Positions 43,324 to 47,541 of a stretch of 47,541 nt of DNA are shown here, piece after piece (within the stretch, counting starts at the first letter, position 1; each line of letters opens with the position of its first letter). The notes under the pieces were generated by a model, which saw nothing but the letters and a program-made list of their open reading frames with translations, had not been told where the DNA came from and did not search any database. This stretch comes from an uncultured Planctomycetota bacterium (GTDB lineage Bacteria > Planctomycetota > Phycisphaerae > UBA1845 > Fen-1342), in NCBI GenBank assembly GCA_900696535.1, contig CAADGM010000242.1, positions 1-47,541 on the forward strand. The letters are read 5' to 3'. The position numbers and the translations under genes are program-made.

Positions 43324-43402
43324 AGCGAGTGGAAGCAAGTTGTTGCTAGCTAGGAACTTACGGGGTACGTACGCCCACAAGTCGAGCTTCGCTATTCAAT
43401 CC
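43272..43402 (-). ncRNA. candidate small RNA with own promoter and intrinsic terminator
   Basis: Minus-strand -35 TTGCAA (43431-43436), 16-nt spacer and -10 TATACT (43409-43414) predict a start near 43402. About 130 nt later lies the ten-pair terminator with its T-run. The transcript would contain a second possible pairing (GTAAGTT with AACTTGC) and the palindrome GGTACGTACC. No reading frame is evident in it. It matches none of 6S, 4.5S, tmRNA or RNase P that I can recognise. Could also be an untranslated region of the TPR gene. Confidence 0.45.
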
Positions 43403-43408
43403 ATCCCA

Positions 43409-43436
43409 AGTATACTCCCGCCGCTCGGACTTGCAA
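43409..43436 (-). promoter_or_regulatory. sigma-70-type promoter for the small RNA
   Basis: TTGCAA, 16 nt, TATACT on the minus strand; four of six and five of six matches to the consensus. This is the best-formed full promoter seen in the window. Confidence 0.5.
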
Positions 43437-43479
43437 CCAAGAAGTGGCGCGAATCGCGCGAAGAATTGAAAAATCTTGC

Positions 43480-46116
43480 TCACTCCGCCGCGATCGCGTC
43501 CGATAGCCGCTCCCGAACGGCCTCCGCGACCGCGCGCTTCGCCGGATCAACGCCCGACTCCACCAGCCACGCATCCAGAGCCTCCAGCGCCTCGCGCCGC
43601 GCCGCACCGCCGAACGGCCCGCGCGCGTAGATCTCGGCCTCCGCCACGACCGCGAACGCCGGGAGATTGCCACGCCGCATGAGCAAGCGGACAGTCCGCG
43701 CTGCCCGCTCGAGCTCGCGCGCTTCCGGGTCGGGAGGACGTCGCGCCGCCCGCTCAACCCACTCCACCGCGCCGGCCAGGTCGCCGGCGCGCAGCGACAC
43801 GATCATCGCCGCCAGGCAACCGAACGGGTTATCCGGATCGCGCGAGAAGAGCAACTTGCGCTCGGACTCCGCCGACCGGTGGCCGGCGAGCGCCTCGGCC
43901 CACACCAGGTACGCGTGGAAGTCGATCCGCGTGTAGTCAGCGTACTGGGCCTGCTTCCACACTTCGACCGCGTCACCAAGCCGGTCGCGCTGGAGCGCAA
44001 CTTCGTGCAACCCGCGCAAGGCCGGGTAGTTCGTCGGGTGCGTGCGCACGATCTCACCGTACGCCGCCGCCGCCTGCTCGTAGTGCTCGCTTCTCAGGTG
44101 GTACTCCGCCGCGACCATCCAGGCGGTCGTGCTCTGCGGCTCGGCCAGGAGCACCTGTCGGACCAGCTCGAAACCCAAGCCGCCTTGCCCGTACCGAATC
44201 TGGCAACGCGCGACACCCAGCATCGCCCGGCGGACGGCGGCGTCACGATCCGCCACTGCCCCCGGGGCCGGCGGACGCCCCAGTCTCAGCGCCGCGTCGA
44301 GCCGCGGGCAGGCTTCGGCGTCCCGCTCCAGCCGAAAGGCAAGGAAGTGGCCATAGTCCGCGAGGTGCAGCAGTCGCTCCAATGCACTCGCGGGAAGTAG
44401 CCGCTCGGCACTACGAAACGCCTCGTCTGCCTCGTCTAGTCTGCCTGAGGCTTCGTAGGCCTTCGCGAGCACGTGCCAGGTGCGGTAGTCCTCGAGAGCC
44501 AGCGCGCGGGCCGCCTCGGCCTGGGCCACCGCGATCGCTGCCTTGCCAGCGCGGGTCAGACCGGCGGCCACCCTTCGGTGGAACGCCGCCCGGTCGCGCG
44601 CGCTCGCGAGGTATCGCTCCGGTTCCGGGTGGCTCGCCACGTGTTCATAGGTCACACCGGCAAGATCGGCGAACGTCCGTTCCGCCGGGTCTCCCCCAGG
44701 CGTCAGGAACTTCGACAACTCGTGCGTTGGGACCGGTGTTCTGCTGGCGAATTCCAGCGCGGCGGCGGCCATCAGCAGGGGGCGCGGGTCGTCCCCGTGC
44801 AGCCCGGCGACCTGCATGGCGCGCAGTGTGGGGCAGCGCAGCGTGCGAACCAGCGGCGTCGTTAACAGCAGGAGCCCCACGGCCCCGGCCGCCGCGCCCC
44901 AACCGACCAGTCGACGCAGTCTGTCCGCGTCGCGCCGTCGCGAGAGCTTCGATTGAAAGACGGCGGCTGTGACAAGGAGCAGTCCGACTGACGGTGCGTA
45001 AATCCACGCGGGGTCGGCAGCCTCGTCCGGACGGGCCATCGATGCCGCCGGCAACAGCAGCCCCCAGAACCACGCCCACCCGATCGCCGGCAGGCGCTGC
45101 CCGCGGCGCCACGCCCACACTGCGTGCGCCGCGCTGAGCGCGAGCCCGAGCACGCTGACCCATACAAGCGGGTGACTCCATCCCGTGTTGGGGTCAGACG
45201 GATGCCAGAAGCTTACGTGCGTTGGCAGGAACAACGCGCGTATCAACACACCGCCGGCCAGCAATGTGCGGGTCACGGGATCGCCGAAGGCGTCCGCGTA
45301 CCCATCCACACCGGCAACGCCCCCTGCTCGCAACGAGACGCCGGCAACCGCCGCCGCAAGGCACAGGCACGCGGCGATCCACGCGGCCGGCGAGCGGGCA
45401 ACGGCGCGCCAGCCCCACACGGCGGCCAGGATGACGGCCGCTGGCAGGAGCCAGCCGGCCGACGCGCCGCAGAGCAGTGCGATAACTAGGCAGGTCAGCG
45501 CCGCCAGGGTCGTAGCCCGCCGGTTCCCAGCAGCGCCCGCGTACCACAAGTACGCGGCCCCGAGCACGAACGCCGCCGCCAGCAACTCGGGACGGCCGAC
45601 ATTCGCCGCGTACGTCGGGGCCAGCACCGGCGCTGCGGACCAGGCGGCAGCCGCCGCCCATGCGACGACGGCGCTGAGCCGCGGCGCAGCTCCGGCGCCG
45701 TGACGTTCGAGCAAGGTGAACACCAGCCCCCACGCCAGCCACGCACACAGGAGGTGCAGCGCGACATCCACGCAGCGCGCCACCACCGGACGCCCGCCGG
45801 TCGCCGCCCACTCCACCGCGTACAACACCATCGGCAGCGGCGGCCCCCAGCCGCGGAGGGTGTTCACGACTCGCGTGCCCAGCCCGCGAGGCGGCAGGGC
45901 CGGATCGGCGGCCGGGTTCACGTCGGGGTTGTTCACCAGCCGCGTCGACTCCTCGCCGGGCAGCCACGGCGCATCGATCTCCAGCGCCCCTGCTGCGATG
46001 ACGATGAGTGCGAGCACGCCGCCCAGTCCCACGACCATCGGCGCGCGAACCGGCTCGGCCATCGTCGCCCGGGGCGGAGCGACGTCGGGAACCTGAGTCG
46101 AGCCGGGCTGAGCCAT
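43480..46116 (-). CDS. TMTC-like polytopic membrane protein with C-terminal TPR repeats
   Basis: 878 aa. The first half has about ten membrane helices with a pattern like the TMTC/GT-C glycosyltransferases: RLVNNPDVNP near the N-terminus, GWGPPLPMVLYAVEWAATGG, then RCVDVALHLLCAWLAWGLVF, and later DPAWIYAPSVGLLLVTAAVF, equivalent to the ERxxYxPSxG region. The second half, from about residue 435, is TPR-like helical repeats, including AKAYEASGRLDEADEAFRSA and AAAYGEIVRTHP. TMTC relatives transfer mannose in animals; bacterial homologues are mostly uncharacterised, so transferase function is inference. ATG 46116 is used; ATG 46137 would add seven residues; neither has a strong Shine-Dalgarno. 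Confidence 0.7.
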   Translation of the reverse strand: MAQPGSTQVPDVAPPRATMAEPVRAPMVVGLGGVLALIVIAAGALEIDAPWLPGEESTRLVNNPDVNPAADPALPPRGLGTRVVNTLRGWGPPLPMVLYAVEWAATGGRPVVARCVDVALHLLCAWLAWGLVFTLLERHGAGAAPRLSAVVAWAAAAAWSAAPVLAPTYAANVGRPELLAAAFVLGAAYLWYAGAAGNRRATTLAALTCLVIALLCGASAGWLLPAAVILAAVWGWRAVARSPAAWIAACLCLAAAVAGVSLRAGGVAGVDGYADAFGDPVTRTLLAGGVLIRALFLPTHVSFWHPSDPNTGWSHPLVWVSVLGLALSAAHAVWAWRRGQRLPAIGWAWFWGLLLPAASMARPDEAADPAWIYAPSVGLLLVTAAVFQSKLSRRRDADRLRRLVGWGAAAGAVGLLLLTTPLVRTLRCPTLRAMQVAGLHGDDPRPLLMAAAALEFASRTPVPTHELSKFLTPGGDPAERTFADLAGVTYEHVASHPEPERYLASARDRAAFHRRVAAGLTRAGKAAIAVAQAEAARALALEDYRTWHVLAKAYEASGRLDEADEAFRSAERLLPASALERLLHLADYGHFLAFRLERDAEACPRLDAALRLGRPPAPGAVADRDAAVRRAMLGVARCQIRYGQGGLGFELVRQVLLAEPQSTTAWMVAAEYHLRSEHYEQAAAAYGEIVRTHPTNYPALRGLHEVALQRDRLGDAVEVWKQAQYADYTRIDFHAYLVWAEALAGHRSAESERKLLFSRDPDNPFGCLAAMIVSLRAGDLAGAVEWVERAARRPPDPEARELERAARTVRLLMRRGNLPAFAVVAEAEIYARGPFGGAARREALEALDAWLVESGVDPAKRAVAEAVRERLSDAIAAE

Positions 46117-46604
46117 GTCGGCGTGGTAGCCGTGCATCGGCTCGGCCGCAAGCGCATCGCGCTGGCGGCGCCCTGTGCCCCTGTGCGATCGATGGCGCGC
46201 CCGGCCCACACAGTGGCCCTGCGCTCGTGTGCTGCCCCGAGCGTACCGCGACCTCGCAGGCACAGTGGGGTGACATCGTAGGCAGAGCGGGGTGACTCTT
46301 CTGGCACAGTGGGGCGGGCCTCCGTGCCCGCCGGCAGGCAGGGACGCCGGCCTCACTGCGCACAGATGCATCGCGGCATCTTTGAGGCGTCGCGCTAGCG
46401 CAGAATTCATCTTGCTCCGGTTGTCAACCGCCCCTACACTTGGTGAAACCCGCGTGGGTTGAACCGCAAGGGATTGCACAGCGGTCGACCGGGGCCTGGC
46501 GCGGGGTCGGCGGTCGGTCGGCGCGGCGCAGTGCCGCGGCGGCTCGTCGCCCCCGTCGTTCGCGAGCCCATCGGGACCGCACGGTTCGCCGCGGAGCGTG
46601 TCGC
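46117..46604. other. 488-nt divergent intergenic region
   Basis: Between the TMTC-like gene and the HNH gene. It contains a 22-bp tandem repeat (46259-46324), a hairpin of the CTCCGY-loop type (46313-46332), the palindrome GCGCTAGCGC and GGTTGTCAACC near 46418-46428. TTGCTC followed 17 nt later by TACACT (about 46412-46440) is a weak promoter candidate for the HNH gene. No further gene is supported. Confidence 0.5.
46259..46324 (+). repeat. three-unit 22-bp tandem repeat
   Basis: Three adjacent units of 22 bp, each beginning GGCA(C/G)AG(T/C)GGGG; units start at 46259, 46281 and 46303. The first two share GGGGTGAC, and the third runs into the hairpin GGCGGGC-CTCCGT-GCCCGCC. Confidence 0.65.
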
Positions 46605-47234
46605 ATGGTGGAGGCAGCCAGCGGGCTGTCGGCAAGTGTGCTGCTGCTCAACCGCCTGTACATGGCGGTGCGTGTGATCAGTGCGCGCCGAGCGTTCACG
46701 CTGCTGTACCGTGACCAGGCCGAGGTTGTCAGCGTCGACGAGGGGGCATACCTCGCCTACGACTTCGCCGACTGGGTGGAAGTCAGCCAGGCCAAGGCCC
46801 GCTTCGAGCCCGAGAAGTACGACTGGATCCGCACGGTGCGCTTCCAGATCGCGGTGCCGAAGATCGTCCGCATGCTCGGCTATGACAAGGTGCCGCAGTC
46901 GACCGTCAAGCTGAACCGGCGGAACCTCTTCGCCCGCGACGGGAACCGCTGCCAGTACTGCGGGAAGCGGTTCCCCACGACCGACCTGAGCCTGGACCAC
47001 ATCGTGCCGCGCTCGCAGGGCGGCACGAACTCGTGGGAGAACATCGTCTGCGCGTGCATCCGCTGCAATGTGAAGAAGGGCGGCCGCACGCCGGAGCAGG
47101 CCCACATGAAGCTGATCCAGCGTCCGGTGCGACCGCGTCGCAGCCCGGTGCTGACGATCAAACTGAGCGACTCGAAGTACGCGAGCTGGAAGCAGTTCCT
47201 CGACTTCGCGTACTGGAACGTCGAGCTGCGCTGA
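46605..47234 (+). CDS. HNH endonuclease with zinc-ribbon cysteines
   Basis: 209 aa. The HNH nuclease core lies in the second half: CQYC (116-119) and CIRC (151-154) bind a structural zinc; the catalytic part is DLSLDHIVPRSQGG (127-140), with His132, Asn146 in SWENIVC and Asn155. The N-terminal 100 residues are a conserved-looking extension without a known motif (AFTLLYRDQAEVVSVDEG). This kind of free-standing HNH protein is common and single-copy in planctomycetes and related bacteria, and is not obviously tied to phage or introns. GGAG nine bases upstream supports ATG 46605; the frame is open from 46440 but with arginine-rich shadow sequence. Confidence 0.9.
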   Translation: MVEAASGLSASVLLLNRLYMAVRVISARRAFTLLYRDQAEVVSVDEGAYLAYDFADWVEVSQAKARFEPEKYDWIRTVRFQIAVPKIVRMLGYDKVPQSTVKLNRRNLFARDGNRCQYCGKRFPTTDLSLDHIVPRSQGGTNSWENIVCACIRCNVKKGGRTPEQAHMKLIQRPVRPRRSPVLTIKLSDSKYASWKQFLDFAYWNVELR

Positions 47235-47379
47235 GCGACGGGCGAAAGTGGACGGCCCGTAAGCGGCGCGATGGTGGGGGGTGACGGGTCGTCGGGGGAA
47301 CAGCGGTTCGGCCCTCGTCGCACGCGATATTCGCACGCCCCCCGTGTCAGAGCGTAGCGCCGATCGGAGCTAGCCATCG

Positions 47380-47424
47380 TCCGAGCCAATCGCGCAAGCG
47401 ATCGGACGCCCCCTTGCGGTCAAA
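47380..47424 (+). repeat. 45-bp direct repeat, copy 1
   Basis: Begins TCCGAGCC and ends TGCGGTCAAA. Its middle, AATCGC-GCAA-GCGATC, forms a GCAA-loop hairpin (flank CC/GG). Copy 2 begins 117 nt later. Confidence 0.75.
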
Positions 47425-47496
47425 CGGCTGCCCCGCTCGCACGCGGGCCGACAGCTCACGCTGTCGGCTCGGACTGCGGGCGCGCGTGCGCGGCCA

Positions 47497-47541
47497 TCCG
47501 AGCCGATCGCGCAAGCGATCGGACGCCCCCCTGCGGTCAAA
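47497..47541 (+). repeat. 45-bp direct repeat, copy 2 (reaches the window edge)
   Basis: Matches copy 1 with two differences and contains the perfect hairpin CCGATCGC-GCAA-GCGATCGG. It ends exactly at the last base of the window, so an array may continue beyond. Confidence 0.75.

Larger units (their letters stand above)
43117..43479. other. 363-nt gap holding a kinase promoter and a candidate small RNA
   Basis: Relatively AT-rich for this window. It holds, on the minus strand, the small RNA candidate (43272-43402) with its promoter, and the kinase -10 (43131-43136). No protein-coding frame here is supported. Confidence 0.6.
47235..47541. other. gene-free right end with hairpin repeats
   Basis: After the HNH stop no gene is supported up to the window edge. 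The region holds the two-copy 45-bp direct repeat and the hairpin GCCGACAG-CTCACG-CTGTCGGC (47447-47468) between the copies. Confidence 0.55.

Noticed and set aside
47380-47541. CRISPR-like array at the right edge
   Set aside because: Only two copies, 45 bp long with an internal perfect palindrome and a hairpin-bearing 72-nt spacer, and no cas gene; REP-like is more likely.

Overview
GC-rich bacterial chromosome, most likely a planctomycete of the Phycisphaerae type. This is inferred from protein style, because the window holds no rRNA marker. The signs are a PEP-CTERM sorting signal (34363..35136), a secreted giant ending in paired dockerin-like calcium loops (29589..34079), a DUF5009 membrane acyltransferase, and long antisense open frames typical of high GC. 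There are 31 protein genes. None is visibly frameshifted; one runs off the left edge. I see no tRNA, rRNA, CRISPR array or insertion sequence.

Layout. 1-6160: a DUF5009 acyltransferase faces a tight three-gene operon of a PilT ATPase, a membrane-anchored GspE/PilB-like protein whose P-loop lysine is lost, and a CvpA-domain fusion protein. 6245-8484 (minus): SASA-family esterase, then gamma carbonic anhydrase. 8611-14182 (plus): ffh, a methyltransferase, a lipoprotein trypsin-like protease and a solitary phage-type terminase large subunit. 14199-20087 (minus): MATE transporter, divergent TrkH-like protein and neuA-neuB-neuC for a nonulosonic (sialic/legionaminic) acid, all tightly packed behind a leader with a strong intrinsic terminator. 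20446-25475 (plus): secreted/membrane protein, ABC ATPase without a permease, and an amidohydrolase lacking usual metal ligands.

25530-28623 (minus): spmA-spmB-dacB with 4-nt overlaps. 28845-29300: universal stress protein. 29589-35136 (minus): giant modular secreted protein and a PEP-CTERM protein. 35582-39606: a transglutaminase/beta-lactamase-fold fusion divergent from an exo-muramidase (NamZ/DUF1343). 39664-43116: K+ channel with two RCK domains, a DUF3060-like lipoprotein and a WaaP/InaA-like kinase. 43272-43402: candidate small RNA with its own promoter and terminator. 43480-46116: TMTC-like membrane/TPR protein. 46605-47234: HNH endonuclease. A hairpin-bearing direct repeat runs to the right edge.

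Themes are cell-envelope work (peptidoglycan turnover, surface glycans, type IV pilus-like ATPases, secreted modular proteins) and many extragenic hairpin repeats. The best candidates for something undescribed are the PilT / broken-P-loop GspE / CvpA operon, the attenuator-led MATE-TrkH-like-neuABC operon, the orphan terminase and the small RNA.
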